Assembly (NCBI GenBank): GCA_033980235.1
Contig: CM067067.1
Coordinates: 1,178,001-1,242,000, forward strand
Origin: Diadema setosum
Lineage: Eukaryota; Echinodermata; Echinoidea; Diadematoida; Diadematidae
DNA length: 64,000 bases
Reading direction: 5' to 3'
Shown: positions 1-14,660 of the stretch, piece after piece
Position numbering within the stretch: position 1 is the first letter of the stretch
Layout of the letters: each line of letters begins with the position of its first letter
Program-made: the position numbers and the translations under genes
The notes under the pieces: model-generated
The model's input: the letters and a program-made list of their open reading frames with translations, nothing else
What the model was told of the DNA's origin: nothing
Database searches by the model: none

Positions 1-267
1 CTCCATGTCACCTGAAGAGGAGAGCCCTGAACCAGGCATTCCAGGAGCAAATCCTCCCCAGCCACCACCGTCTTCTGACGGGGCGGGGCACTGATGATGA
101 CGGGTGTGGTCAGAGGTATAAGAGCCATTTCCTGAGGTAGAACACTGAGGGTGGCGGTGCGACTCCGTCTCGTCTGGACAATGTTCGTAGCCACACATTT
201 GTACAGGCCCTCGTCGGCCATTGAAACATTGTGGATTTGCAGCACACCATTTGGCAGTTGTATTACT
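1..267 (-). CDS. Exon 4 (partial) of Ig-superfamily receptor: end of Ig2, linker and start of Ig3
   Basis: The exon starts after acceptor TATATCCCTGCAG and runs off the left edge. The first base completes Arg170, then 88 codons are open (residues 171-258). It shows the second half of Ig2: LPNGVLQIHNV, then DEGLYKCVATN with the DxGxYxC signature at 188-194. A linker of about 28 residues follows, and then the first part of Ig3, with Cys247 in LLLECLV and Trp258 in the VTW motif. A CAG|GTGACA sequence near base 13 could be an internal donor, so the true exon end may lie just before VTW. Ig4, the fibronectin type III repeats and the transmembrane segment expected for the family are outside the window. 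Confidence 0.83.
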
Positions 268-1490
268 CTGCAGGGATATAGAGCAGAGTTTAAACAGTTC
301 TTTACTCATCATCATTCTTTCATATTCTGTCAGCTTTGTAACCAGAGCAAAGTAGTACTGACAGTCACTTACAACTCTTGTTCATATTTCCATTACAAGT
401 TGGATGATATCTCCTACAATCCAAAACAAATTCCATGTAGTCAGTGCATTTGGACTAGAGACGACTGCTCTTGACACAGGATATGTTTCTGAAGTTAGAA
501 AATCTACACATTATGATTTACTATAATACTGGCACATTCCATCTGTCAAGAAACAAACAAACATTCAAAGCAACTTTTGTAGAATGATACTCTCATTACA
601 ATTATGGAAAGGAGCACAAATGTTCATGGAAATTGGTTAAGTGTTATCATGAATGGTTCAGTATGCAAATTTTACATTGCTGATTGCATGGGCTGTTTAA
701 ATTGAGTCACAAATCATTCAAATAAGACCACTAAAAAACTGGATGTTGACAACTGCTATCAACAGACATGCATGTAGCAACGAGGGACAACTGGTTTTTA
801 GAGAAAGTCCATTGAAAACTTTTCTAGGTTTTTTTTCTCATGCTTCAAATTATGTGATGCAAACCTATACTCTGTCTCTAAAGCCATTCTTCTTCTAATC
901 CTACCCTTGCATTGTCAGAGTACTTTGGATAAATCAGGTTTTGGGAGCTCACTCTCTATTCATGGTTTTTCTCTATTAAAGCAAAGCACTGTCTGAAATC
1001 ACTCATACAAAGAAAGTGGGCAAACATGTTGTGAAAATTTTAGGCTGATATTCAAATAGCACATTTATCCTTATGGCATTCGATCACAAACTCATCACAT
1101 CTTCTAAAGGCTTTTTGACCTACCTACTATAAAACTGAAATCCTATGTTTTTTCTCTCCTGGTGTATGAATAGTAACAAGCTATATGGCTACTGTACAAG
1201 CTGTTATTTTCACGTAAAGATATTTTCACAAATGAGGAGGTCATAGCCATTTTTGTGACACGTTGTTTTCACTGGGATCAAGATCAGGGGAGTGATATTT
1301 TCACATTTTGTTAAATTTGCGGCCAAATGGTGATTCGTGAAATTCATGAAAAACAATGTTTACGAGGAAGCTATAAAATGACTAAAGGTATCCCTCTGAC
1401 CAAGATGCAAGACGGTAGCCACACAGAATTTGTCTTGTTTCTTCACAGAGTGGACACCAAGAGATCTGGGTGGACACATAGTGACCATAC
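268..1490 (-). other. Intron 3 of the Ig-superfamily receptor gene
   Basis: The intron runs from donor GTATGG to acceptor TATATCCCTGCAG, splitting Ig2 in phase 2. It is non-coding, AT-rich and carries one old MITE copy (1,189-1,376). I see nothing else in it. Confidence 0.8.
1189..1376. mobile_element. MITE, TTCGCG family B, old copy with most CpGs lost
   Basis: It aligns with the 41,398 and 44,110 copies (GCTGTTATTTTCACG, GAGGTCATAGCCATTTTTGT, ACGTTGTTTTCAC), but nearly every TTCGCG has become TTCAC or TTTGTG. Confidence 0.65.
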
Positions 1491-1632
1491 CTGGAGTCCA
1501 GTTTGATGTTACTCCTGTTGTGCTTCCAAGTAATGCTAGCTTTGGGGTAGCCATGGATGATACACTCAAACCTGGCCACTCCTCCCTGATACGTGACTGT
1601 AGGCGATGGATGAGTTTCAAATTGAGGTAGTT
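1491..1632 (-). CDS. Exon 3 of Ig-superfamily receptor: first half of Ig domain 2
   Basis: This 142-base exon lies between acceptor TTATCTGCAG and donor GTATGG. It begins with two bases (AA) that complete the phase-1 codon left by exon 2, giving Glu123, and encodes residues 124-169, ending in phase 2. It carries the front of an Ig domain: a QGGVARFECIIHGYP strand with Cys146, then SITWKHN with Trp158. The wording GGVARFxCxIHGxP is close to Ig2 of protogenin/IGDCC-type receptors, which is the main reason for that family call. The open frame continues past the donor but loses similarity. The phase-2 junction to exon 4 restores Arg170 and a continuous Ig fold. Confidence 0.85.
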
Positions 1633-4483
1633 CTGCAGATAAAACAAAATGAGAATTCAACTTGCTTAACTTTTCTTTAGTTAACACTGAATCGATCCTC
1701 TATTTGGAACATGCTTCCTTCACATTTAGCCATATTATCTCTTTGTTTGATTAAACTATCAGAAAATTATCAGAACTGAAAACACAACTACTCAATTTAG
1801 CATATAATGGATCAACAAAAAGAATCAAACATGGTATTGAGCAGAACATCAAAGGTGTCATCAGTTAATAATTGTGGTGATAAATACAGGGTCTCAATAA
1901 CTACTCCCGAATGGTAATAATCTCTTGCTAGGGTTTCTGATGTGACAAGAATAATTGCAAATGCAAGATGTCAACAAGTGAGGGCTGTATAGGACACACT
2001 TGTGAAGGTAGTTCACTTCAGAGGTAAGATTCTCACTTAAAAGAATTTCATCAGAGAATGATTATGAGATTTATATGTCATATGGTAGAACTATCAGTGC
2101 TTTACTTATCTAAATTAACATGATATCATTGAAACCACTCAATGAAAACAGAAAGCACAAAAATTACATTTTATTTTAATAGTCTGTGTTACACAGACTT
2201 ATTTCCTTCATCTTGCACACTTGCACAACAATCAAACCTGAAGATACATTGTACCATATATTATAAGATGAAGAACTTCATCAATCACAGTTTCGTTATG
2301 AAACATGAAGCTCTCACAGTTATTAACCTTTGCAGCTGCGGGGTAAAATGTTGCCTGTTGCTCATTATTCCATCTATATAGACATATTAAAAGAAACTAG
2401 TTTCCTATTCAGTCTCTTTACTCTGTCTCTAATAGCCTTCGTCTAAAAGGGTGAGTAATGCAATTTTCCTACAGTCAATAGTTATTTTTAATAGTTATTT
2501 TTGCAAGAACTTAAGTCCTTGCAAGTGATAGGTAAGTGGTTGGCTGGCCTGCATCTGTTGTCACAGCAAACAGCAACTGTTGACTCTCATAAGTATCTGC
2601 TGCTATCAATATTCTTTTTTGTACGCAAGGTCCTGTTGCGCAAAGTCCTGAATTAAACTATGCAAACTTGACAATGAAGTAATAGCAACAGAGTCAGGCT
2701 GTAAGACTAGTATGAGCAGCCATCAATCACATATTTGATATTCAGACCCAGGACATTTCCAAAAATGTCATCAATTTCTGGCAGATTTATGCACCCCTGT
2801 GCAACCCAGCAAGTACTACATCATCGAAGTTCACACCTGAAGGTATGCAGGATGCTCATAGAGCTGGTTCTGCTAGCTGAGCAAAGTGTTCTACCTTTTA
2901 TGACATCTCTTGCTGGCTGATGATACAGTATTTGATGATGTATACAGGACAGCCTGTTAGGTCAAGTTTTAGCCAGTAAACTGGGAAAAAAGTTAAATTA
3001 GCTGGTCATCACTTCTTCACAACTTAAAAGCCATCATGTTTGATCAGTTTTGTGACCTACACTTAGATTTATACATTTGGCAAATAACTTACACTAACCC
3101 CCAGTATCAATCAGTTCAGGTCTGTACAAGCAAATGTTTAGACACTCAATATTATAGAGCCCCAGAGTTGCTGGGTTTTTTTTTTTTTTAATACCTAGCA
3201 TATGATGAGCCAAAAACATACACAATTGTTGCCTGTTGCCTACTGCCTTGACGTACGGATAGAGACACACTAACTAATGTGGTCAACCCAGCCCCGTACA
3301 GCTGACGCAGATGCTAAAGCTTAAAGCACAATTCAAGTTTAAATTTCACATACCACCAGTCATCAGTATCCAAAACCCAACTTTTGCCCACTGTGGGATG
3401 ATTCAGGTTTTGTGGCAAAAGCCATTATCTATACCAGTACTTATCACTATAGCAGAAGATTAAATAACAGATAGACGTAAGCAGGTTCAAGTCAGGTATG
3501 CCATGCAGTGATCACATGGTATCTTGGTCCACAGCAAAGCAGGTGTGTAAATACATGGAAAGTGCCTTAGTTTGTAAAGTGCCCTGATCTTTCCCTCTCA
3601 CACAAATCTTCTGTCACTTGAATCCTTACTATGTTAAACTAATCAGGAACTACTTGTCACAGAAAAATAATGAATATTAACAACCAACGACATGTAGGAC
3701 CTATCTTTTTATTGGCCGTAGCAGAGCTGTGCAGGTTGGTAACAAAAAGAAATGTCACTTCAGACAAGCTGTCATAAAAATCAAAATCTAATATAAGTCT
3801 TCCTAATGAAAGGGTCGTGTTGAGAATTCTGTAACTTTCTCAAATCAGCCATTCAGATAGTCTCTAACTCGTCATCAGTCCATCGTTGCATACAATTTGC
3901 TCGTTTCTTTTTAAACAGATTTTTCATTGTAAACCAAACCATCCCACTATGCATGATAAAAACTTGATCTGCTTAACTGTGCATGTATCTGCATGGTAGT
4001 TAACATGTGATTGATGGCGAAGGAAGAATACATGAAGTCAGGACGATCATCTTCTCCTAGTACTGCCAGTATGCTGGTATCCAATGACTGACATGTAAGA
4101 AGGCTGCACTGAACACTAGCCCACATCAGTTCCCCCACACACACACCCACCCAGTGCACTGATCTCTACTGCAACACAAACATACACTGACCACTAAAGG
4201 AAGGTCATCGTCAAGTGCACTGGCAGAGGGCTCTACAGCCCTGCCTTGTACCCAAGGTCACTGTGAAAAGCCTGACGCAAACACAAAGGGGCCCATCCAT
4301 GGGTAGCTCCACTGAGCACAGGGTTGGATTACTCTGTGGCCGCTGCTGATAAAAGCCATTGCATGCATTTGCAAGGTCCACAGAATGGCAGGGAGCGAGT
4401 GTGGATAAAGGGAGGGAGAGCGGTGCAATCAATAGCCAGGAATGGTCATTGCCTTCACCATTGGTGGTTGATACTCTATCCCT

Positions 4484-4512
4484 ACCCCCCCCCCCCCCCC
4501 ACCACCACCACC
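4484..4512. repeat. Poly-C followed by CCA repeats
   Basis: About 17 C followed by (ACC)4. The reverse-complement type occurs at 10,124-10,158. Confidence 0.9.
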
Positions 4513-4768
4513 ATTCTGGTGTATCATCAAGCAGGTCAAGTGGTGTTTGAGGTAATGGCAATAAGGCTAGCTTTCAGGGTTACTAGGTCAACTCCTCACA
4601 AAGGGAAATCTATTCTCAATTTGTTTACTTTTCTCACATACCACTGATACATCCAGTTCAATACATCTACCAAGCAAAACATGTCCACAGGGTGAATGAA
4701 AGGATGAGTCATACACCTACTATGTTCAAGCCTGGCTGCAGTTTCCGGAAACCACTATATTTACTCTT

Positions 4769-4831
<63 letters not shown>
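4769..4831. repeat. (TA)n microsatellite
   Basis: About 30 nearly uninterrupted TA units. Confidence 0.95.
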
Positions 4832-4833
<2 letters not shown>

Positions 4834-6784
4834 TTTCCCTTTCAAGATGATATTAAAGCAGGTACTAAGAAATGGATGCATGTGCAGATTCTATTTACAA
4901 GTTGCTTACAGACAAAACATTAAACATTATCGCTTCGTTTTGTTTTGTTTTGTTTTGCTTTTGCTTCATAGTATGATCAAAATAAATCTGCAACTCAGTT
5001 GATACCTTTTTGCATAAATGGACTTTCCACAATCTTTCTTCTTACTTTTTGCACTTTTTGCAAGCCTAAATGTTCATGAATACACTCCATTTACTCTTTT
5101 AGATTTCATTTTGTCACTTACAAATAACACCCTGTTTGATAACACAGAAAGCACTGACACAGAAAATGATACACACAAAATGCAACACTGGCAGACAATG
5201 ATGAGGCTTTGATGTTGGATTCACATTCAAACCTAGTTTACCCTGGAGGATAGATGCCATCATTCATTCCCTGATCAGAGAAATAAGATTTGACAAAGAT
5301 TCATTGTCCTCTACCTCGGAAAGGCTAGAAATAGGTCAGGCAAACAGACCCCTGTAAAGATGATGGAGACTAGTGACAGATGAAAGTGACCTCTCCTCAA
5401 CCGTACACCTCAGCCTAACCTATCCAAGTCCTGCGGGAATTTCTGCCTCAGAAATCAACATGTCATCATTAAATTTCACTGCATATCTTATACTGAGGAA
5501 ACATAAGATGGAACTGAATATATGCATTGAATTTGCATAAAATCAGAACAGTATTGCCAATTTGAGAGAAAAACAGGAACTTTGCATATTCTCCTAAAAT
5601 ATATGGCCAATTTAAGAATCAGTTTAGCAGCTATGAGGCTTTTTAAAATTCTGCAACCATAATGAACAAAAATAGATGAATAAAATGGCCTAAATAAAAT
5701 TTTTACTAACTCTTTTGATATGAAATACCAACAATCAATAGTAAATATAATAACACAAAGATATAATGTCACTGAACCATACACTTCAGAGGAATGTTTT
5801 TTGGAACTTGATGGATCAGAGCATCCGCACAGTTTGAGGAATACAGGACTATGAAATCAGAGATTCACTTTCATTTGCTGAGAATACATTTTGGGGAATT
5901 CCCCTCTCATGTTCTTGATTTTGCAGAATGGCAAAGCAAGAAAATAGTAAAGAGAAAACTATGACTCCTTGAAATGCATCACGAGTACAATTATACATGA
6001 CAGATTTGTAAGTGTCAAATAACAAAATTATGTCAGAAAAGCAACACTCAAGTGTTCTGAAATCCCCTTACAGATGAATATTAAATGACTTTGATCACTG
6101 AATTATTGACTTGAGTCATTCATGACCATAAAGACACAGAGATCATGGCCTGATAGATCCAACAAGAAGACAGTCACATTAATAAGTGGTAAATTTCCAT
6201 CTTCCCTCATTATATAACAATATCATATGCCTTCCCAGCAGTGCACACAGTCATGTCACCACATCTTGCTCTCTTCTCACCTCCCTGCTCTCATCCATCC
6301 ATGAAAAATATGCAACAAGTACAACTTTGTGAGGAATTGCCAAATTTTTGTTAGTTTTCATTGCAAGTTCTTCCTGCTGTTATGGAGCATTTTCCCTTGA
6401 ACTTCCTTTCTCTTCACAAGAACCTCAGCTGGACACAAATTGTAATTGCTCTGGTACCTTGTTTTCATGACACCAGGCCATTGGCATGACTCCAATGGGA
6501 CTCCCCTGGGACTATCCTGCTTCCTAAACTTCCTCTCAAAAGATCAAAAGACTTTCCTTTTATGCTAAGATCCGTAAGAACTGAGATATATTTGTTAATT
6601 CCTTCTAACAAATATGGCAGCAGTTGACCATTTCCTTACAGACCCTAATGTCACAATGCTAAAGTCAGATGACTCCATAGTAACCAAAGAAGATAACCAG
6701 GAAACAAATTGCACCTCCTGCAACTCCTACAAATGTACATGAAAATTTTCTTCATTCAATAATCATGTGGTAGAAAACAATTTT

Positions 6785-6983
6785 GCCCGAATTCACAAAG
6801 GTGGTTTAAATTTAGACCATGGTTTATGCAAACTTCTTCTGCAGAAATACAATTGACAGACTGTGTAAGCCAACAGCCATGTTAGTAAGAAACACCCATT
6901 GATACCTGCATGTCAAAGGCACACCTATTTCATGCTAATTTTAGACCATGGTCAAAATTTAAACCACCTTCATGAATTCAGGC
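6785..6983. mobile_element. Short MITE, GAATTCA...GGTGGTTTAAATTT ends
   Basis: The left arm GGTGGTTTAAATTTAGACC is mirrored by the right arm, preceded by CCCGAATTCA and followed by TGAATTCAGG. Long inverted arms span about 40 bp each. Confidence 0.82.
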
Positions 6984-7390
6984 CTAAATGTATCATGTAA
7001 TGCACAAACAGATGAAGTCGATGAAACCGTGTGCAGATCAAAACTATAATAATAATAAACTAGTTACACTGTATGTCACTATGGGGTATTCGTATGCCTC
7101 CACCATATCACATCATTCTTCCAATGGGTCTACGTCGAGTACATCTTGTCTGTATGAGATGATCAATTCACATGTTTGGCTAATACTCACTATCAGGTAA
7201 CACATATGCACCAATCTTCATGAGAGTACTTTGACAACAGTTCTACTGAATTAAATCCCTATGTAACAAATACAGTCTCTTTGACTTTTATTTTGGGAAG
7301 TTTTACATTGTACAACGAAATTCATAATGGGCTTTGATTACCTTCGATCAAAGAGTTATACCAATTAATCTTTTCATACTTGTTTTCAAA

Positions 7391-7430
7391 TACACACACG
7401 CACACATACACACACACACACACACACACA
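7391..7430. repeat. (CA)n microsatellite
   Basis: CA units with a few interruptions near the left edge. Confidence 0.95.
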
Positions 7431-10123
7431 ATCTATTTATATCAATAACTAATGAATGTATTAGACACTACTCAAACAGTATTATTCTGTATTTTCTATT
7501 AGAGTTTCAATTCATTACTAAAATCTCATTAGATATAGTGCTGATTCTTAATCAGAGCAATGGAGATCAACAAAAAATAATAACACAAGTAGCTATTGTT
7601 CAATGCACACAACAGGGGGCCTAGTACACATCCCTTTATATATCATTTTTAGAGTATGATCAGTTTCTTCACCACTGCAGTATAAGCAAATCAATATCTG
7701 ATTTTGGCTTTAAAAAAAAAATAAAAAAATAAATAAAAGAGATTGACAAAATGGTAACAAAAAGATCTGAATCATTAGCAGGTAATGACTAAGTTACAGT
7801 TCCCCATTTTATGGGTATTGAAACTTGAAGTCAAAGTGCACAAATGGTGATGAAATAACATTTTTGAAGAAAGTGTCCAAGTTTATTCTGACTTGTGAGC
7901 TTCTTTTAAACCTCAAATAATGTGTGTGGATTAGATGGAATATTTCAAAATAATTTTGTAGCAGTTCAAGTAGTTATATACATGTCACTAAACTGGAAAT
8001 GACAGTTATTGGTGGGTTGAATTAGCAAATTAAATTACAGATTTCAGTGTCTTATTAATAACCTGACATACCAATTCAGAATTCACACAAAATGAAATTA
8101 AATTACATCTACGGAACTTAAATACAGTGTAATATGAAATACATTCTTGAAATATAAAAATGTAGAATAGTCAAATTTCTATTTCAGCATATATCCTAAT
8201 CTTGAAACTTTTTTTTTTCATATCAAATGATATCTTCTTTCATATCTAAGTGATACAAAAGTAATGTATGCATATCTGGTAGTAAAATCAGAACTCTGGG
8301 GGGTCTGTGTGGAAACCATGTTGGCCCCACCTTAAAGAGTGTAAGTCATCCTAGACATGATTCTGCAAATTTATAAATGTGCTAACTCACGTCGCAAGGC
8401 TTCCTCAATTTGACGGGTTTATGCATGAAACTAAATGCAAAGTTATCTTTATCATGCGTTCATGTCAGTCTGGAGTCATCATATCATATATTCATAGGCA
8501 ATTTAAGATAGAATATAATGATCCTTGTATAGGAGAAGATCTACGGCCCTTGTACAGGAACTTTCAATATTTAGGTTAATTGTTAATACAAGTCATTTGA
8601 AAACATGTACAATGTACAGTGTATACAAAATGGCCTGGGTATATGTCAAAAGTGGTTATCCAGTGGTCCTTTGGTGAACAATTGTTAACACTGGGCAAGA
8701 GGAATTTCATAATCTGAGTATTTTTAGGAATTCTATGGATAATAAACAATTTGATTTTTCAATATTTCTATCTTTTTCAAAATCTATCTTTTCTAACAAA
8801 ACTTGAAATGTTACAATTTTCTTTCTTTAAGATATTGATTTCATTTCAACCTGGCAAATAATACAAAAGCAAGTGAAGAGTACATTATGTAATCAAAATT
8901 TCACAAACATGTACTTTCAATTGGCAAAGTAGCCAATAACTGTTGTAACAGCACAAGAAGCATCCCAATGCCTGTGAGTGTTATCTAACTACCCTATATA
9001 AACTGAACAAACACACTTGGTGGCCTGAAGTCTTTTCATTGAAATCATTTAAAACATCTACTCAAAATCAATATCACCAGCGACAGGACCCCTTTCAGAG
9101 CATTCTAGTCAGCAAATATGAGATCATCTGAAGATGAATTACAACATTAATTGATGTCTTTCACTCTCACTTGACTGACATTTCAACTTCCTATCCTACA
9201 TGACGATGTTAATCAAGCAAATAGTGTGAATTAGTAAGGTCTAAATGAGAATGAGAATGAAAGGGAATGCTCAGCCTTGTGGGTTCTTGCCAACAATCTA
9301 CCTGTTCAATAGCTCTACATACAGACAATTCATGCAGAGCAAGTCAAATCGTTGGGGAGCCTACAAATCGATTGGGGGATTCAGGGTTTTTTTCTGCTAT
9401 ACTTCTCTTGCACAGCTCTAAGTAGAAGGGGTGCTCGTCCCATCCCACTCCATTGTTCCCACATTCTTTAGCAAGCCAGCCTCATTCATCTGATGTACCC
9501 AACCTGAATCCTTTCTACTATCCCCCCAGTGTGATCTCCTAGAGCTTCCCTCAAGACAATTGTGGACTGTAAGGGAGGGGTATGAAAGGGGAGGATGAGG
9601 CCTAATGCCATCACAGTTCACAGTTGGAAGAAAGAGATTAGCTGGGGGTCAAAAATAGACTCTTCAAACCCAAGAGGGTGGGGGGCTAAGCTCTTGTGAG
9701 TACCATGATATCATATTATTCTTCACGACTTCTCTGCTACTGTGATATTCTTACTGACATCAAAAATGCCAGTTCAGCCATACTGTAATACCAAGACCAC
9801 TGTTATTCCTGCAGTAAGAGCTAATACAAAGATAATTGTGCATAACTGTAGAATTTTACAAACAAAATTCCCTTTCACTACCCAAGAACGTAGTTTTCTT
9901 CAGAAATTGATGAATGTGCATAACATGGTTGTAACATATCTCACACCTACAGCATATGCATTTCAGAAGTCATATCTGAGAGACATTTTATTTTTCAAGT
10001 ACTGAACTGAACACAGTCTCCCTTAGGCTCTGCATAATAAAGGATTCTCAACATAAAGCTTTTGAACACATTCTTCTCATGAAAAATGTCCACAACACAT
10101 GTAAGAGAAAAACTTGTTACCAT

Positions 10124-10158
10124 GGTGGTGGTGGTGGTGGGGGGGGGGGGGGGGGGGG
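10124..10158. repeat. (TGG)n followed by poly-G
   Basis: Five or six TGG units followed by about 19 G. Confidence 0.9.
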
Positions 10159-11901
10159 ACGGGGTCTACAATTAGAGAGCCAGTATGTGAATAAGATTGT
10201 ATACTACAGACTTGCTGTCTTCTTTTTGCTCTATAGATAAGCTGAGACATGCGCCAAAGAAGCTCAAGCCTCACGTTGCTCTTTCACTTCAAGAGTTAGA
10301 AACTTATTACAGTGTAAAATGAAGACTTAATGGGTCTTCCAATCTCTGTATTCATGATTAGAATGCAGTCAAAGGATTACAAGAGTCTCTAAGGATAGTT
10401 AGCTTTCTTCACTGCTGGCCCTGGAGTCTGAGCTACAGCAAAGCTAATGGTAAACTGTCACCTAAAGATTATGGATTTGGAAAAAAAAAATGGGAGAAGA
10501 ATTGCATGCAAAACACAGTAACAATAAAATGGGCTTAACATTTGAGCAGGTGATGCATCCACAACATTTAAGTCTACGCAGTGGTCAGCCGAGTCACAAG
10601 GAATAATCTCCTTTATGAAGGCAATTAACAAGCCACTTTTGTCACCACACTGTGCACGTAGGACATTTAATGAAGCATTTATCATTTTACAGTCACTACA
10701 CTGTATCTTTTTTCACATCCTCAGTCACCTCTTTTAGATAAATCTAAATTCTTTAAAAAAAAGAACACCTGCCAATAATCACTGCAATAACTAAGTCTAC
10801 AACGCATGAAATGTTTTCAAGAGAAAGTTTTTGTTTCTGTCTTCAGGGGGATTTATAACCAAGAAAGTTACCAATGTAGACATCATGTAATTCTCAGACT
10901 TGTATAAGGGATTGATAGCCCTACCTATACTACCTACTTGTGATTTCCTATAGTCATCTCATTGAAATTTTAATGCAAGAATATTAATGATTTATGATTT
11001 ATGATATATGTTATATCACTTGTGTTAAGTGTTCAAAGATATTTGCTGTTTTGCATTTGTACTCTCAATATGGGCAATATCATCTTTTATATTTGTCCCT
11101 CATATCTTTTAACATAAATCACCATTTATTCCATGTATTACTCCAGTTTCTGGCATTTTAGTTTCTGTAATATTTCTTTCAATAGTCATTCACCAAAATC
11201 TGCTTGAATTTGCAGTAATCTATTGCTCATACAGTACAGCTTTGTGTCACAAATGATTTTTCTAAAGTGGTGATGTCTCCCTTTAAACATCCCATCCTCC
11301 TCTTTCCATTCACAATGCCTTGGGCGAGTATTTCAGGAGAGGTACAGGGGTCTCCTCTCATCACTTGGGAAAAGAAGAAGTTTGTGAGCTCCTTGTCCTA
11401 GCGAGGCTTCATTAGACTTGTGGGTATCACATCACCCTTGTCTTTGATTACCCCAGAATACCTTCCATGGAGACAAATGAAACACGAGATCACAAATATA
11501 TTTGAGTTTAATGGGCTGAGGATCATACCAACTGGGAACACAACAGCTCAGAGCTGACAGATTATAAATCAAGAGAGTTTTTCATATGAGATAGAATGTT
11601 TACTTTCGCTGCTTTGTTTTTACAATTTCATTTATTTACACTTAGTTATTGATGACATTGTCATCCAGGATCAATGAAAGCAAAATGCAATTAGGAATTC
11701 CTTATCTCAGCCTCACATAAAACAATTAAAATCCCCTCTGAATACCACAATACCTCACATGCACCAACACACACTTCCCTAACATCACAATTGACATCAG
11801 TTACCACTGATAGCAGCATTACCATTAATTCTCAAGTTACCATAGTTCTATGCAACATGACACAAATACAGCTGTAGGGCCTATTCCTTATTGTTTAATC
11901 T

Positions 11902-12367
11902 TAGGCTGCGTTTATCTAAAAATTTTCTGAGGCAGAATCACGATCCTTAACGCATTTGAGACATTTTCAGGGGTTAGATAAATGCAACCGTGTTTTCAAA
12001 CGCGTTTAGGAACGCCGTTTTGAAACGCGTTTGAGACCACGATCGCTGTTCTGTGAGTAGATAAACGCAATGCCGTTTTGAAACGAGTTTATATCTCAAG
12101 GTCAAATTCCAGATGTTTCCGGTTGTGTTCTCTGCCTATTATTTGTGTGTGACTAATGAGGCTTGTTTGGTGGTATGCAGTTGACCTTTGCTTCCCGGGT
12201 CAAACGGCGCAAAGCAGCTGCGCAGTGACACCACTTGAATCGCGATTGTATGATGGTTAGATAAACGCGGCACCCGGAGAATTGCGTTTCAAACCACGTT
12301 TGCAAACACCATTCCAAACACGTTTAGAAACGTGATTCTCTCTCTCAAGTTAGATAAACGCAGCCTA
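11902..12367. mobile_element. MITE with perfect 18-bp inverted ends (family TAGGCTGCGTTTATC)
   Basis: The left end TAGGCTGCGTTTATCTAA is mirrored exactly by TTAGATAAACGCAGCCTA at the right. The outermost TA is probably the target duplication. The interior has repeated AAACGCGTTT-like palindromes. Part of the interior matches the other copies of the family in reverse orientation. Confidence 0.85.
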
Positions 12368-13114
12368 TAATTTGTTTTGCCAAAATCATCGACAGACTTA
12401 TTTTGACATAATACTTCATTCATGCCACAATGTGACTGACCTTTGACCCCTGACCTTATGAGCCATTTTCCCAAATCAAGTTACTGTAGTCATTTGGTGT
12501 CGAAATTCCTGGTACACATAGAATATGAAAATGTATAACATGCAAATTTACTTATTTCAAATAAAAACTGACATTCAAAGACATTTTCGGAAACTGAAGT
12601 TAGATTTTCACAAACTGAAATTTTATTTTAAAAAAAGGTGAAACATTTCTAATATGGATAACGATTATAGATACAGACCAACATTCCAGATTTGATGAAT
12701 AAAGACCTTAAGGAAGACATTTAATGAAAATTTAATTAAAAATTCTGACCTCTATTCAGCATTATTGCTGATAAATAATTTCAACAGGTGTTCTCATGAA
12801 ACTGACCTAGCAGTATTTAATCATTACCGCCCACACTCACACCTGGATCTTTACACTAAACTGGGCAGAAATTTGAACATGTGGTCAACGCAAGGGTGTG
12901 TCTTTTCAAGCAGCCTTCCTTGCAGCCTGAAACAACAAACAATAACCATCTTTGCACTTGAGAGATCTGTGTCACATTCTGGGTTGAATTTCAGTATGCA
13001 ATAAATGAATACACCCACTTGCCAAGAGAAACTGAAACTTTCTCTAAGGTAAGCATTTGTAAAAGCAATTTAAACCTATCAGATGTAATCCTAGCATGAC
13101 TGTTCAAGAACAAA

Positions 13115-13353
13115 TACTGTATACGTCGAATATTTCGCGAGGTTTTTATTTTTGCGAATTTCGGGGCTATTTGCGAAATTAAAAACACATGAAAATATTG
13201 ACTCTGATCCAAATGTCCATGTCACATACGGGTGTTTATTTCTCTGTTCAGTTTACTACACGACTCCACAATCACAAATTTAACCACTCGCGAAATCGTT
13301 GGGAATTCCCGATTCGTGAAAAATTTAGACTTGTGAAATATATGGCGTACATA
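13115..13353. mobile_element. MITE, TTCGCG family A, older copy
   Basis: It starts TACTGTATACGTCGAATATT and ends with a decayed GGCGTAC. It shares GCGAAATTAAAAACAC, AATATTGACTCT and TTTAACCACTCGCGAAAT with the 14,661 copy. Confidence 0.78.
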
Positions 13354-14660
13354 TGCATACAATAATAGGAAAATATCTGTTTTACATCTCTCAAAATAAT
13401 CTCAGAAATCCTACTCAACAGGTTTTTTTTCTACCCCATATCCCTACACGAATGATTTGTTTCATCATTATTTCTGGAGCAGTTAGATGAAAAGAGGACA
13501 TGATCATTTAGCACATCATATCTACTGTAACATTCTAAATAATCTTGTCATACTCCAAAACCTAACTGACATTATGTTGCACAAAGCATCCTCAAAGAAA
13601 AAAAAATCATCAGTCACATTACTTCCACAATAACATCAATTTTGGTCGTTTAGGATACACACACACACACACATACAATGATGCTTCTAAAAATATAAAT
13701 AACATCTCAGTTATGTAAATAATAATGTATGAGCTCTATCCATCTAAAGATGAACATGCATGACACATACATGATTTGGTCACTATACTATCAAACTGAA
13801 TTTTTCTGTCACCAGGGTCTCAATTGCAATATTTACAAAGTGTACATTTATATTGTAATCTTTACAGACAGCTAGAATCCACCTCATTTTTGTGTTACAC
13901 TTTTATGGCTATGAAAATCGAACCTGGAAGAATCTTCCCTTGAACTAAATGGACATTTTTTTTTTAAGAGATAAAAATCTGCATTGTTTGCATGGATGAA
14001 TCAACATAATTTGTGACTTTCACATTCAATTTAAATTTGGAACACTGAGATTTCATTTACAGTGTAGATAGATAAAAGAAAATAGAAATCTCAATGTCCA
14101 CACATTCTGAAATAACATGTCATATTTGGAAGTAAGTCGTGGTACTATAAAGGACAAATTATTCAACCTTGTATGAAAATCAGAATGACAAAAAAAAAAA
14201 CAAGAAGGTCCTGTAGAGCCTCTGGATCAGTATCAGGTCTGATGACATCTGAACATATTGGTGATGCAAGCTACCGATCAGTAATTGTGGTCGTAGTAAA
14301 AGTGCAGGCAGTATGGTAAGAGTACTGACCAAATGTGCGGGTACACAGTTATAAGTAGAGTACATATAAACAGGGGTGCATGAGTAATACTAAGTTCACA
14401 GTGACAACAATGCCATTACCTTTGAACTTTGTACAGTATGAAAGCCTTTCCCATGATACTGTAAAACTAGCAATATTTGTGTGCAATTTAATTTCATGAA
14501 TTTCACAAAATTAAAATGCATGTAGAAGCTCTTGCATACACTATATGCTTTGAATACCAGTAGCAATTCACGAAAATCTTGCTTTAGCTATACCACTTAA
14601 TCCAGGAGGGTTTCTAGCTAAGTCTTAACCCCTCCCCCTCCCCCCCCCCAAAAAAAAAAA